Source: Rhodocollybia butyracea (Eukaryota > Basidiomycota > Agaricomycetes > Agaricales > Omphalotaceae). From it: DNA of 64,000 nt. Numbering within the stretch: the stretch's first letter is position 1; every line of letters begins with the position of its first letter. Positions 1 to 12,517 of this stretch are shown here, piece by piece. Below the pieces are notes generated by a model, which saw nothing but the letters and a program-made list of their open reading frames with translations, was not told the origin of the DNA and did no database searches. Made by a program: the position numbers and the translations under genes. The stretch covers positions 62,001-126,000 of the forward strand of contig JADNRY010000145.1 of assembly GCA_015501585.1 (NCBI GenBank), given 5' to 3'.

Positions 1-1152
1 TCTGAACACCTATTTTTCCTACTTCAGTGTACTTGAATCTACTATATAAACACTATCTAGTCAAATATCAAACCTAGGATAGATATCTGCGCTTGAGATA
101 GGCAGTTTTTGATCATTTTTAACACTATACTGCACAGCGAGCTCAAAATTGTAGTTTATTATTTATTAAACCATCGGATATTGTGTAGGCTTACTACATA
201 CATAGAGCAAACACAAGTCCGGTGGCAAAATATGAAGTTTTCGACTGTTCCGAGCCCACTGTTCAGAGGAGTTCAGATGTTCGAAGGACGTGGGAATGAC
301 TGTATGTACATAGGAATAGTAAGTAGGAAACAGCTGAATATTGCCACTCCGACGAGGTCTCGTAAATCGGTATTATGGGGATGATCCAAGTGGAATGTTG
401 AAGACAGTCCAGTCACGATAAACGAAAAGCAAGTTGGGAGAGGTTGTGAGTTCACTATGTAGTGAGATCCATCTTTCATTTCCCTGACGCTTTTTCAAGC
501 TGGATGATTCGTCAAATAGCGATCCAAACGTTAAGATTTGTGACGTTTGTTGTGCAGGGAAAAGAGAAAGGGAAAAGAAAGATAGATTTTCCGGGCCGGC
601 TACGGTTTCGGGGCCTCGGGCTACTTATGTCAATCCTTTCGCAGGTTCACCTCTGTTCACCTTCGTCTGTGCTTCACCTGTCGTAATGGCTCCTAGTAGC
701 ATATATTCACTATTGAAACAAAAACAAAGAACACTGCGTTCACTGGTCGAAGGTCGAAGTTTCGAGTTGTATAAAACATTTCCTCGTACTATGGATGATA
801 AAGCTCCAAGTATACTAGGTTCTAAATGAAGTGCATAGAACCTGGTTAGGTCACAAAAGGAACTGCAGTATCCACTGTAAGCACTAGATCAAGCTTCAAG
901 TACCGTGTGTCGTAGCCCCCACTGCCCTTCATGCGCTGCGGTGCTCCAAGGGCACAAAAATTGAGCTGATGTTATGTAAATCTACCGAGACGCGCCAACA
1001 GAACCACCCAATGCACGTGTGTTTTGAGAGTTTTCCATCTTTGAAAGACCAAAGATAAGCACAACGAATATAGAAAACATAGAGTGGCTTAAGCTTAAAG
1101 ACTTACACGCCGGACTGATAGCGAACTTGCCTCATCATAGATACTAGTTAAT
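1..1152. other. No gene recognised
   Basis: Only short unconvincing reading frames are present on either strand. I see no conserved motif, repeat or RNA gene. The right part is the downstream flank of the membrane-protein gene that ends at 1153. Confidence 0.5.
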
Positions 1153-2637
1153 TCAGTTATCTCCGGAATGAGTAATGTTCGCGGCATGCCTAAATGGATA
1201 GCTTTTGCATAGGAAGGAAAGGAACGATAAAGGAACAGGCGTACTTGTTGGTTGCGCTACAATGGTTGGATTCGCGTTCGCAGTATTTACATCAGCCCCC
1301 GGTTTTCTCAGCATAAAATAGTTGAAGAGGATGGTCAGGGTATATAACCTCCCAAGTATGTCGAATATCATGGTGCACGCTAGATGAAACATTAGAGACA
1401 CCTCGCAGATATACACCCTTTGTCAGCGAAACTACAGCTCACGGCGGGGATTTTGCGTTACGAAAAGTGAGAGCATGACGACCGTGGACAATGACGTAGT
1501 AACTCCGCAAGCCAAGGATTGGACTGAGACCCGGCGAAGTAGACTAGGCATTATTTAGGAAAATCCAGCTGAAGAAACGGTGGAGGGCACCTTTGGGTCG
1601 AAGTATATTTTGTCTTGATTGTGCTCATAGTATGAAGCATGATTACAGCGATAAAAATGTCGGTAGCCGCGCACAGTGTGCTTCCGATGCTGTATGTGGT
1701 TCGTAAATCATATGTTATGCAGAAGAGGCACCATATCCTGACATGGTAAGATTGATGTTAAAAAAGCGTCACCGCCGGATGCCTAAAGAAGTCGATCGCA
1801 AGTGTCCAGTTGAACGATAGCTGAATGCTCCGCGTTATGTTTTGCGTAGAAAGAAGGACGATTTACTGACATGTGCGATCAAAAGGAAGCATGCCAGAAA
1901 AGTTACCAGTTTATTGTGGGTTCTTTGGTATTCAACTCCATTTGATGGTTTCGCGGATAAGGAAGAAATGATACTCACATTTTCCAAAACCGATGAATGA
2001 AAAACACTTCTTCGACCACAGCAGCATGGTAAGTACATAAAATACTGACTGGGAGCGTCCATGGTTCGTTATCAAAAGCAGACAATAGATCTAGATCGAA
2101 AAGAAGTCACTATTTGACCTTCGTACGAAGCTCGGGGACCAGACCATTACCTACAGTCGAATCTGATACAATATACTGAACAAAATAAGTATCTGGGGTA
2201 ACCGCTTGAGACTAGGACTCACAGAATATACATTATAACATACCACGGCCGTGCATGCCGTGTCTATCAGCAAGGAAATGCTAAGGCTCCAACGGTAGAA
2301 AAGATTGGGACGTGAATTTAGGAAATAAAACCCCCCCAGGACGATTTCGGTTCCATAGAACAATATGTTGACGCAAGAACCAGCGAGAAGGTAGCTTCAT
2401 CATTGTTAATACCTCCGAGCTAGGAGGAGATTATAGCACATACGAAATGTCCATGGAAGGGAAAGGGCAAGGAAGGGAGCGCGTTGAAAAAAGATGACAC
2501 TTGCATGTTTAAAAGAGTTCTACTATTACCATGTCGAGACATATTCCCAAAGAGGGTTAGTAGTAAATACCTGTTCGAGGATGCCATTCAAGTTCCTTGG
2601 ATAACGTCCCCACCAATACTGCGTCAAATCCCATCAT
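1153..2637 (-). CDS. Multi-pass membrane protein of the fungal DUF6534/DUF6533-like type
   Basis: This gene is hidden from simple ORF reading by short introns. Joining exons on the minus strand gives a chain of hydrophobic helices: a segment with ILFYGTEIVLGGFYF, then SLSISLLIDTACTAVVCY, then WTLPVSILCTYHAAVVEEVFF followed by IHRFWK, then THNKLVTFLACFLLIAHV, then GSTLCAATDIFIAVIMLH, then SVQSLACGVTTSLSTVVM, then DILGRLYTLTILFNYF. Each break carries a plausible GT..AG intron. The order of helices, the IHRFWK-like motif after the third helix and the GRLY motif in the last one match what I recall of the large seven-helix basidiomycete family DUF6534/6533, whose function is unknown. I place the start at 2637 (Met-Met) and the stop at 1153. 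The junction between the first exon and the first helix (about 2400-2565) does not join cleanly in frame, so either the first exon is wrong or the gene carries a frameshift. Confidence 0.55.
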
Positions 2638-4140
2638 GCTAACGTATTGATATTGATGTTTAAGGTACATATCGTCAGTGCCCAAAGCATATGGCTGGGC
2701 TCTCAGACAATATTCTCGTTCCCAAGAGAACATATGCACCTGGACGGATGACCGTACTGAGCTACCCATGATTATGACCTTCAGTCGTGGTCAAAGAGAA
2801 TCTGCATTGGACAACTACTGCATCAGCGGAACTCGCGCCTCGTGGTTATGCTTCACCAATTTTACGGAAGTGAAGAAGAAAGGATCAGATCCGATGACCA
2901 CCAGAAGAGACATCGAGTGGAATTAAGCACCTGAACGTGCTCATAATTCATTCTGCTCGGAGAAAGCTTCATATCACTGCAACTTGACAGATGAACCAAC
3001 ATGTATATATGTAGATCGACGAAGCTCGAAATACTTTTGTTCAAGGCCCGAAATTACAGGTAATCGTCAAGCACTCGCGTTTCCCGGAGAATAGACTCAG
3101 AATCAGCTGGCTTCAACTTTACGTTGGTCTCCAGTGTCTAGAACTTGGCACAAATTAGCACGGGTCAGGAGTAATATCAATGGAACACTGACCTCGTTCT
3201 GCCTCAATCTTCATGACATTTTTATTATGTGTACCATTCTTGCGGCTCCAAGATCAACACGCCTCCTGGCGCAAGAGAAGAACGCGCAGAGGCATTCATC
3301 TCCGTTCGAGAACCTGGTTCGTGCGTATGAAGAAAGCTGATTCTACTCCAGAATAGAGGGGACTATGCAATGGCAACATCATAGTATCCATATATCCTCA
3401 ATCCGCTCTTTGATCCAATCGGCTGCTCTGAAAGACACCTTATGAAGAAACACGTATCTGTCAAGGAGAGATGAGGAGGAGACCGAAAGAGTTGGTGCCA
3501 CGAGGCGGGAAGATAATCGGCTTCAAGTTGGATTGTCGTGAAATCCCAGTCACGATTGACTCGCGCCATGTCTCTAGTTTTGTCTTCAGACGCATCTGTA
3601 GGAATCTTCTGAGCCTCGGGGACGTTTTGAATGAGCATGTCAAAGTCCACTCTTATGACTGTGTACACCTCATGCCTGTGCTAGAATGGAGAAAGCGCTG
3701 ACCAACTTTTCACAAGTTAGGTTTGATGAAAATGGAGGCTAGTTATAGCCAGTTATGGCTTCATTAAAATTTAACCCCATGCATGGGTTTGGTAGACAGC
3801 GATATTAGACGAGGGTTTTTTCTGAAGCTCCTTTGAACTAATAGCTGTGAAACCTGGAAGAACGAAGATAGATAAGCCAACTAGTTTTGGACCATGAATG
3901 CATGAGGTTGTCGTGACCCACGATTAAGCGCTGGTACAGGCCGGTACATTGTGATTGATCCGTGAGTGTCTCTATTTCGCTCTTTGTCTTTGACCACGAC
4001 GTTACTACTTGCACTTATGTTCTTTAAATCATTTTAATCGGAAGGTAGATATTATTTTAACCACATCTCGTCCTTACATCAACACGTTCATTCTGCTATC
4101 AGGGGTTCCGACACATTATTAACAGGCCACTCCCTACTTC
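2638..4140. other. No gene supported
   Basis: Overlapping reading frames of 60-100 codons occur on both strands, notably around 3360-3700, but none shows a recognisable domain or a splice pattern that extends it. The last 120 bases are the presumed promoter of the F-box gene. Confidence 0.4.
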
Positions 4141-5808
4141 ATGTCTCGTGGAAACCATAAACAATCCTTCGAGTCTCGCGTCAAAGTCGATAACTTGGCG
4201 CTCAACCAGCGGCTTCGGTCCTGGTACCCAACAGCTGCCAGAGAGCTTTCCGAAGTCGAGGTGACGCTCAGACTGGCAAAGGATGATATCGCGGACTGCG
4301 ACACAGAGATGCACCGTCTGAAATCCAGGCGCGAGGGCTTGATCCTCTACGCAGAGAAACTCTCCGGACTTTTGTCGCCCATTCGTCGTCTTCCGAATGA
4401 GATCCTGTGTCAGATTTTCCTAGATTGTTGTGCAGAAAACGACCTTAGGAACGGGAAAACGGGAACTGCTGACATACTCAGCTCTGTTTGCACTCGATTT
4501 CGCGAACTGGCGATCTCATATTCCGCTCTCTGGTCGAATCTCACGATTTTCCTCCCCGCCGACTATGACTTCGACAAAAGAGGGGATCTTATACGGGTTC
4601 CAAAACTTCTTGAAGAAGAGACTAAGCTCAGTTCGCTGATCCAGCTTTATCTGGATCGATCCAAAAATCATCCTTTGAGCCTAGACCTTGATATCGAAAC
4701 CAGGGAAGTCTCGACCGAGCACTGTTCGCTGCGGCTTCTTGCACGAGAATCCAATCGTTGGAAACATCTTATATTTCGCGGAGGGGCCTTCGATCCAGAA
4801 TATGGATTTCCGAGTCTGGATCATCTTTCTTTTCCTCTCTTGGAATCTATTGCCTTTGATGCGGGACTAAACCAAGATTATATTTTCTCTCCTGAGGCGG
4901 AGGCTTTCCTCTTGGCACCAAGGATCAGGAAACTCAGATTTCATGATATGCTGGTGGATGTACTCACTATCTCAGCCTTCTCCAGCACCTGGAAATCACT
5001 CAAGCACCTTGATTATCATACCACGATGGTTTTTAAGTACTTGTGGACTATCCTTGACCTTTGCCCTGCCCTCGGTTCTTTAAAATTAGAAGGACTGAAT
5101 AACGGAGAGGACGAAGATGGAACCCAAAGTAATACCCCCCGAAATCTTCCAACATTATCATCACTCACTGTTATAAACAATGGGTTTCATGAATTGGATG
5201 ATACGCTCGAATGTATCATCTCATCGCTTACCACTCCCAATCTGTCGAAGCTGGTTTTGGAGCAGGATAATGACAAAGCTGCAGAACACCCTCGTAAATC
5301 ATTTCCTATCATCAATCAATTCTTCGAGCGGTCCCGATTCCGTTCGTTGGCAAGTCTTGTAATCCAGTGTCTCTATATCAGAGACCAGGATATGGTGACG
5401 CTCCTACGACAGCTTCCATCCCTACAAGAACTTTCAATCCATGACCCTCCCTTTCCTGGCCTTGCCTCTCATAATCCCATCTCCAAATCTTTCATCGAAA
5501 GTCTGCATGCTTGGAAGCGAAGTCCCTTGCGTCGTTCGGTTGAACCTCTCGTTTCACAACTGCGTGAGCTAACGCTGAAGGTCGAGACTGAAGGCTTCGA
5601 CCCTTTCTCTTTCGTTGACACCATCGCTTCCCGTTGGCTTCCTGATGAATTCAGTGTGGCAGCGCTTGGTCTCGTATGCCTGAGATCGATCGAGCTGCAC
5701 TTGGGACAAATCGTGGATGCGAAGCCTTATGAGCCACTTAAACAGTTTGAGAAGGCTGGCCTTCGAGTTGTAGTAAGATGTAAAGGGATGAAGGATTGTA
5801 TTATCTGA
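4141..5808 (+). CDS. F-box protein with leucine-rich-like C-terminal region
   Basis: A single uninterrupted exon encodes 555 residues. Residues about 33-77 form a predicted coiled coil. They are followed by the F-box at about 79-125, with the typical core SPIRRLPNEILCQIFLDCC and a following V-C-x-R-F segment. The rest has irregular leucine-rich spacing. F-box proteins bind Skp1 in SCF ubiquitin ligases and present substrates; agaricomycetes carry hundreds of this coiled-coil/F-box/LRR design, mostly of unknown target. I chose the start at 4141 because it is the first ATG of the frame and leaves the whole coiled coil intact. No neighbour suggests a substrate. The 260 bases between its stop and the aldehyde dehydrogenase stop (convergent genes) hold nothing I can identify. 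Confidence 0.85.
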   Translation: MSRGNHKQSFESRVKVDNLALNQRLRSWYPTAARELSEVEVTLRLAKDDIADCDTEMHRLKSRREGLILYAEKLSGLLSPIRRLPNEILCQIFLDCCAENDLRNGKTGTADILSSVCTRFRELAISYSALWSNLTIFLPADYDFDKRGDLIRVPKLLEEETKLSSLIQLYLDRSKNHPLSLDLDIETREVSTEHCSLRLLARESNRWKHLIFRGGAFDPEYGFPSLDHLSFPLLESIAFDAGLNQDYIFSPEAEAFLLAPRIRKLRFHDMLVDVLTISAFSSTWKSLKHLDYHTTMVFKYLWTILDLCPALGSLKLEGLNNGEDEDGTQSNTPRNLPTLSSLTVINNGFHELDDTLECIISSLTTPNLSKLVLEQDNDKAAEHPRKSFPIINQFFERSRFRSLASLVIQCLYIRDQDMVTLLRQLPSLQELSIHDPPFPGLASHNPISKSFIESLHAWKRSPLRRSVEPLVSQLRELTLKVETEGFDPFSFVDTIASRWLPDEFSVAALGLVCLRSIELHLGQIVDAKPYEPLKQFEKAGLRVVVRCKGMKDCII

Positions 5809-6068
5809 TGGATGTTGGCTATAGCTACATCGATGTTGAAGTGATCATGAACGAAGGAGGGCTGGTAAACGGTTTAGGCTATAATAAATTAAAGGTTTAT
5901 GCCCATATTATGTATTTTTAAATAAAATATTTTCGAAAAATTATGATCGCTTAAATACATGCTTCTTCAGTTTACAGAGATTTCAGTTGAATACAAGAAT
6001 CAGTTAACCCTTGCAGATATTCATCTGAATGGTGTGAAGTGAATGCATAACCAGTACATCAAGAACTT

Positions 6069-8660
6069 TCAAAGTGGCCATTTAAGTTTTTCGCCGATGT
6101 TCCAGTGGACCGCTAAGCCATTCAACACATTAGAGGGATAGTTTGACTACGTTCGAGGCATACCTTTGACGGACGTGTACTCTTCCAATGCATAACTTCC
6201 AAGCTCACGACCTAATAATGGAACGTCTTTCTAGCAAACTGTAAACCAGTACGTATATTGCGCGTACCTATCCCTGATTGTTTTTTACCGCCGAAGGGTA
6301 CGTTATTGTTTAAGAGGATATATTGGTTGACCCAGACCTGTATTCCAGACATTAGCGGAGAAGAGAGCACACGCTTGATAAAGGCACACCGTGCCGGCTT
6401 CCAAGAGTCCAGAAACTCTCATGCACTGACTGGCATCAGCTATCCGAAAATGAGCTGCAGTACTGCGGTACCAATGTTAAGATCGCTTACTAGAATGCAG
6501 ACCCGCACCCAACCCATAGGTCGTATTATTAGCTAAATATGGAAGTTAGAGGTATCACAACATGAGTATAACAAACGGTTTCACCTAAAGCAATAGCTTC
6601 TTCTTCGGTCTTGAAACGACCGACGCTTAACACAGGTCCGAAGATCTTTTGAGGGAAAAATATAAATGACTTCTTGCAAAAGTTGCGAACGAACCTCTTC
6701 CTTGACCTGCGATCCATTTTGACAGTGAGTTATACCAAGCACGATTTTTAACGAGAGCTTACAATCTTCATATCTGCATTAATTTCTGTAAAGACTGCAG
6801 TACGGTTAATACATTAGCAACAGAAGTCCACCTAATAGTGCTGATCATACTCGTGGGGTCCACCCAGTAGCCTTTGGTGTTTCGTTTTTCGGCACCCAAA
6901 ATAACCTTGGCTCCTTCAGCTTTACCGGAATCGATGTAACCCCACACTCGATCAAATTGGGTCTTGGAGACCTAATAATATGAAAGGTAAATTAGCACTC
7001 TTCGTAGCTAAGTATGAGGAATCTATTTGCCAACGGTCCCCCAGAGCTTTTCTCGTCAAACCCGTTGCCGATTTTAGTCGCCTTGACCGTTGAGACCAGC
7101 ATTTCAATGAATTTATCGTATACCGAGTCCTGAATGTAAAGACGAGATCCTGCAATGCAGTCCTGACCAGTGTTAAAACACATGCCGAGAGCAGCCCATT
7201 TAGCTGCTAAATATAAATGATATTTTCAATAAAAGGCATGGAGATTTTTAGAACATACGCTAACCTTGTTCAAGATCGGCGGACTCGAAAATCAGCTGAG
7301 GAGACTTCCCACCAAGTTCCAGAGAGACCTACAGACCACTGAGGCTATCGAAAAGCTTTAAATAAATACCCAAACCACACCTTCTTGAGATTGGATTTTG
7401 CTGCTGCCTCCATTATCTTTCTACCGGTGATGGTGGACCCAGTGAACGCGATCTTGTCAACATCTGGATGAGCAGAAAGTGCTGCACCTCCGACAGAACC
7501 CAAAGAGGGAACCGTATTGATGACACCAGCCGGGAACCCAGCCTCAACGACCAGTTCAGAAAGTTTCTATAAAATTTCATTGTAAGTAGTATAGCTTGGG
7601 ACGTTGTATGCGAATATTCATAAGTTTTGGAAAGCTTATGAAATTTCGCACACAGCGAAGCATTGGTTGGAACTTGCCAATGCAGTAAGCGGAGTGAGTT
7701 CAGAAGGTTTCATCACGATGGTGCAACCAGCCGCCAAAGCAGGAGCCACTTTCCAGGCCCTGTTGTGCGCTAAGCCAGCTGGAATTTAAAAGCACGTTCA
7801 TTCTCACCACATATTTATTGGGTAATTCCTAGGAGGAATCAGTTTTTTTCGATGGAGTGGATGCACACTCACCACGGGATACTATGGAGGTTAACCCAAG
7901 GTTAAGCTCATCACAAGTATAGTCGTACTAGAACTTACATCTGTCCGCAAACTCCAATGGGTTCATGACGAGTGAATGCCATCTTAGACTTGTTATCCAC
8001 CTCGATGGTCTAGACACAGCCATAAACGGATCGTTTCACAGTTAAATTGCAAGTACGTCGATTACCTGGCCTGTGATCTTATCAGCCCATCCGGCGTAAT
8101 ACCTCAAGCATTGGATGCTGTCTTCAATATCAAAGTCTCTATCAATAATCCGATGCATAAGTTGTACTCGTACAGGACAGACGCAAGCATCATGAACCTA
8201 GCTATAGTAAGGGGTTTCCCGTTATTCAAAGTTTCGAGTTCAGCAAGCTCCTGGACATTCTTTTCCATTAGATCGGCGAGTTTATTGATCAAGCGGGATC
8301 TCTCCCAGCCAGTGACGTTCTTGCCCCAGGTCGTCTTGAATGCATGGCGAGCAGCGCTGACAGCGCGATCGATATCCTTTGCAGAACCTGTAACCGTAGT
8401 TCATGCGATGTAAATGGCGGCATAGCAAACGGTGAACGAACCTGCGACGACACTCGCAATCACATCCTCTGTAGCAGGATTGAAGCATCTTCAAAGTCAA
8501 AGCCACGTTATCGCCTGCGAAAGATCGATGGAAAGGATACGCACTGGATTACTTCCGAAGAGTCTAGTGAAGGCACGAATTCATTATTGATGAAAAGTCC
8601 AGTATTAACGGTGATTTCTTTGTTCGAGTTCGTTACGGGGATCTTTACGACGGTAGCCAT
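6069..8660 (-). CDS. NAD(P)-dependent aldehyde dehydrogenase, 20 exons
   Basis: Joining 20 exons on the minus strand gives an uninterrupted 504-residue protein (exon lengths sum to 1515 bases), a normal length for the family. It oxidises aldehydes to carboxylic acids, probably in cytosol or mitochondria. Visible motifs in order: N-terminal [18 protein letters not shown], cofactor-loop [19 protein letters not shown] with the general-base Glu, [12 protein letters not shown] with the catalytic Cys, [13 protein letters not shown], and C-terminal [17 protein letters not shown]. Several exons are tiny: 9 bases (7873-7881, coding the IPW region), 21 bases (7808-7828) and 12 bases (6695-6706). Two introns, 7567-7677 and 6972-7030, only work with GC donors. 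Most others are 44-59 bases with GT..AG. The first intron (8489-8544) is the least certain. No defect is seen, so the gene is probably functional. Confidence 0.9.
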
Positions 8661-9118
8661 TGTGGGAGTGGAGCTCAAGAGTTACCATTAGAGTTCGGAT
8701 TAAGTTAGATAAGAAAAAAGGCCGGTGATGAGAATTCTTATTCTGGCTGAGAAACAGACACGATGAAGAAGTCAATGCGAATTTTTGCCCAACCGTGGGA
8801 CTTGACCAGATAAGGCTCCGTCTCTGTAAAGCCGAAGATGCATTTTGCGCGTCGAACGTCAGATTGCCTTGTAGTCGAAAAAGACAACTTTCCTTCCGGA
8901 GGACCACTATTAGCCTCTACATAAGGCTGAGTGGCGTCGGATCACATAGTATCAATGAATTATGTACGGAGAATCGTATCGCACACTATCAACGCAAGAT
9001 GCTCATTACTATGTATATACATCAAAAAACTTCCTCTGCGTATTTACGAGTTACAGATGAAGAGTCTCAGTGAGCAAGTAACTATGGATACCAGGATCGC
9101 ACAGGGTGAAGATTACGT
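8661..9118. other. Intergenic, aldehyde dehydrogenase promoter side
   Basis: This interval lies between the aldehyde dehydrogenase start (minus strand) and the stop of the next minus-strand gene. Small reading frames here show no domain. I see no clear TATA element. Confidence 0.5.
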
Positions 9119-11390
9119 TTACTCCTCCCACCCACCCAGCCCTAACTCCCTATCCTTCTTCGCCCTCTTCATCATCTTCCTCTGCTCCTCTCCCAGCATC
9201 ATCCATTCTCCAATGCCCCCAAGGCTCTCGACCAACTCCTGTTCCCACTTATCCTCGAGTTCCTCTTTCTCCTCCTTATCCTTCTTATCCCACTCAATCT
9301 CCTTCCGCGTCTTCTTCTTTGGCGCAGGAGGAGGAGCCGGTGGCGGCGTGCGTCTGTTCGGGTGGAGCGGGGCGATCCGGGAGAGGAATGCTCTGGAGGA
9401 TTTGAGGTAGGGTGAGTAAGTGGGCGTGTTACTTCCGACTTCGCTTGTTCTGCTTTCTCCTTCGTCTTGGCCAGCCTTCCCGCTACCTTTGCCTTTTGCG
9501 CCTTTGGGCATCGGACTTTTGAATTGAGAATTGGAGTTGGGCATCGAGTTTACGCGTCGGATGAGTTCGGACATTGGGGTCGATTTGCGCGTGGACGGGG
9601 GTGCGATGGTGTAGCGGGAGGTCAGTGAAGGATATTTGAAAAGCGACTTGGGATCTACATCTGGAGTGGGGGTTTTCGGTGTCGATGGGATGCTGGGGGT
9701 AGAAATTTTCGGTAGCGGTGACGGAGGGCAGATATTTTCCTATTGAGAGTTATCGAAAAGTATTAGGGACGAGGATCCTGATATGTGATGTTTATAACAG
9801 ACATACCTTGGAACTACTGGGTCCCGCTTCTTCGTCGCTCGCATCAGCATTACCCGCATTCGCCTTCGTACTAGCTTTGGTTTTCGATGTCGATGCGACA
9901 GACTTTGCCTTGGCTTTACTCTTTGCGGGCGCCTTTCCTTTCGATTTCTTTACCGCTACTGGGCTTTCTCTGACGTCCATATCGATATCGATATCGATTT
10001 CCTCCGCTTCATCGTCGGAAAGAACAACTCTGCCTTTCCTCCCCTTGTTCCCTGTCGACATCGAGACAGGAGAAATCGATACGGACGAGCCAATGATTCC
10101 TTCGTTCGGGTCGGCGACAGCTTGGTCTTCTTGGTTGTCGTCGTGTATGCGCATCTTCTTCCGAGGACCGTCCGTTGGAAAAGATTCTTCGCCCTCCTTC
10201 TCGTCTGCGACGTCAGAAGGACCTCGCCCTCGTTTAGCTCCAGGCGGACTAGGCTGAGGTTGGGTTTTGGATCTGGCAGGAATCTTGATTGTAAACGTTG
10301 ACATGAGCATCTCGTCGATTTCGTCGTCGTCAGCTTCGTCGACGAACTCATGACTCTTGAATTCCTGAGGCTGAGGCGCTGCTTTTTCCTTGCCTTTCTT
10401 CTTACTGGATTTATCGGCTTTGGCCTTGGCTGGTGGTTTGTCCTAAGTAAGGAGTCAGTGAGAGCGACATTATGGGCTGAGTTACGAGACTGACCCGTGC
10501 CTTTTCCTTTCCTTTCGGTTTGGTTTTCTTCCCTTTAGGAGCAGTAGAGGCCTCGTCAGCATAGTCATCCTCGTCATCGTTTTTCTTCTTCTTCGTTCGC
10601 GGCTTTTTCGCTTTCGTTACGACTGCAAGAGGCGGAGTGGCAGGAGGCGGCATAAGTGCAGAATCTTTATCATGTGCTATGATTACTGGAGACGAGTCTG
10701 GTGCAAAGAACGGGGGAGGAGGCATATCCATGTCGATATCAACGTCCGTGCGAGTAGAAGTGGAAACCGACGAAGCAATGTTGGGTAGGATTTCGATCGG
10801 AGGAAACTGAAAATCGTCCGAGGGAGTAGACTGTGGTGGATCAGAGGGTGGAAGCAGAGCATTGGAATTTAAAATGGGAGAAGTAGCGATGGGTAGCGAA
10901 GGTTCTGGTGTATCGATTCGGTTCACTGGTGCTGTTTTCTTCTTTATCGTCTTGTTTTTCGGTTTTGGCTTCTTTGGAGTAAACAAAGAGAATTCGTCAT
11001 CGTCGTCGTCGGACAGTTCGATGACTTCAGGTACGGCCGATGAGCTACTTGAATTTCCACCTCTTTTCCGCATCTTCGCACGGTCAGCAATGGTCGGGGT
11101 CATGCTGAACGTGTTTAAGATACTCGAGTCGCTGGGTTTCTGGATAGGCCTTGGTTTCGGTCGAGGGAGAGGACGCGGTTGGGGAATGACAGAAGAGAAA
11201 TCGGATATAGTTTCGCCTGCTGTCACTTTATTGACGGAAAATTCAGATATTGTCGATACGTTCGCCGACAATGTGGCTGTGGAATTATTAGAAGCAAATA
11301 AATAGAAAGGACAGTTGACGCACAGATGCGAGGAGGAATAAGCATCTCATCTTCGCCTTCGCTGTCTGCAACAATCTCTTCGTTGTCCAT
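9119..11390 (-). CDS. Disordered, charged, probably nuclear protein of unknown function
   Basis: Four exons (11390-11324, 11276-10495, 10442-9807, 9739-9119) join exactly in frame to 701 residues. The start MDNEEIVADSEGEDEM opens an acidic N terminus. The middle is low-complexity: proline-rich, a run of Asp (ELSDDDDDEF), several Lys-rich blocks that could act as nuclear localisation signals (KKPRTKKKKN, KKSKGKAPAKSKAK) and an acidic EEIDIDIDMD patch. The C-terminal 110 residues look more conserved: a SPYLKSSRAFLSRIAPLHP segment, a poly-proline stretch and a final Lys/Glu-rich helix ending in GGWEE. I do not recognise a named domain. The composition fits a chromatin or nucleolar protein, but that is inference. 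All three introns (47-67 bases) have GT..AG ends. Confidence 0.75.
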
Positions 11391-12006
11391 CGTGGTTGTT
11401 GACAGAAATACACGCGACGCGTTTCAAAAGGCTCACGTGTTTGCGTCTAATTCTCACGCTATGATTTCTCCCGCTCCTCTCGACGTACACTGATGAATCC
11501 CTAGATGAATCCGCGATAGCACAGGGTCCGAAAACAACGTACACATCAGCAACGCAACCAATATGTTTCCAGGTCTGCGAAAGAACTTGTGGCTTTTCAT
11601 AGAGATTCTGGATGTTTCATAAACCGTTGCCTTGGAACAGGAAATTCTTCGTAATTATTGTTCTCGTTAGGTGGGGATTTCTGTCAGATGGCTTTACTTC
11701 GTCGCACTTCCGAACAAGTCTATAAACTCCGAGCTCGATATCTTCTTACTGATCTAGCTACTGTACTCGGGAGTCAATCGATGACGGAAAATCTTCAACG
11801 ACACTCCATTTTGCTGCTTTCATTCGGAGTAGGCAAAGGAAACATTTTGCTACGTTACTTTGTTATCCGAGGCGTCAGATATCTTTCTGCCGGCAACCAG
11901 ACATTGTATGCAGGAATGCCCAAATTCACCGTTCAAGGAAGTCCCTTGTCGCGAACGGACGCTATTCGGTGGCTCGGAGTTGGCTTATCCGTAGAATAGG
12001 CTTCCT
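11391..12006. other. Intergenic, one doubtful small ORF
   Basis: A 113-codon frame at 11658-11999 on the plus strand has no recognisable domain and no sign of extending exons, so I do not call it a gene. The tandem duplication begins at about 12007. Confidence 0.4.
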
Positions 12007-12459
12007 CGCTTCAAGCACTCCCTATCCAAATATCATGATATCATGATGCCTACTGTTACCCCATTTTACGATGGAACAATGAGAACTTATGTTATGCTTT
12101 ACTCCTCTGGCGATGACCCGATTTTGAAAACTTCTTCACGATGGTTAAGGAGCGTCTCAAAGTGACTGAAAAGGTATCAAGCATTATCCTTTCCATAAGG
12201 GATATCAATGTTTCAATCTCTATAACGCAATACGATGAAGAAAATTTGAAGTTATACAAACATAAACTGAATGCTTGTCATTAGGCTTTTTCACCATTCG
12301 CTACTCTACATAATCAAATTCCTGTGATCCAAGCTGTCATTCTATAACGAGAAGGTTTGGCAAAAATAAAAATAAAAATAGCTACTCCTCGCCTCCTCTG
12401 TGTGTTTTATACTTTTCATCTCCATCCGTGTTGCGAGTAATCAACGGACTGTAGCTCGG

Positions 12460-12467
12460 TATAAAAG
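12460..12467 (+). promoter_or_regulatory. TATA box of S53 protease copy 1
   Basis: TATAAAAG lies 58 bases before the ATG at 12518. An upstream in-frame ATG at 12473 sits only 13 bases from the TATA box, so it is unlikely to be in the transcript. This supports the start that exposes a signal peptide. Confidence 0.6.
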
Positions 12468-12517
12468 CCCTCGTGTGGATGCCCTCCTCCAGCGGTTTCT
12501 CCTGTTCCGCAATCGGC

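Noticed and set aside
9718..10257. Plus-strand frame of 179 codons
   Set aside because: It is the antisense shadow of the Ser/Asp/Lys-rich exon of the disordered-protein gene.
11658..11999. 113-codon plus-strand frame
   Set aside because: There is no domain, no promoter or splice evidence, and it is not part of the duplicated segment, so it cannot be tested against a second copy.
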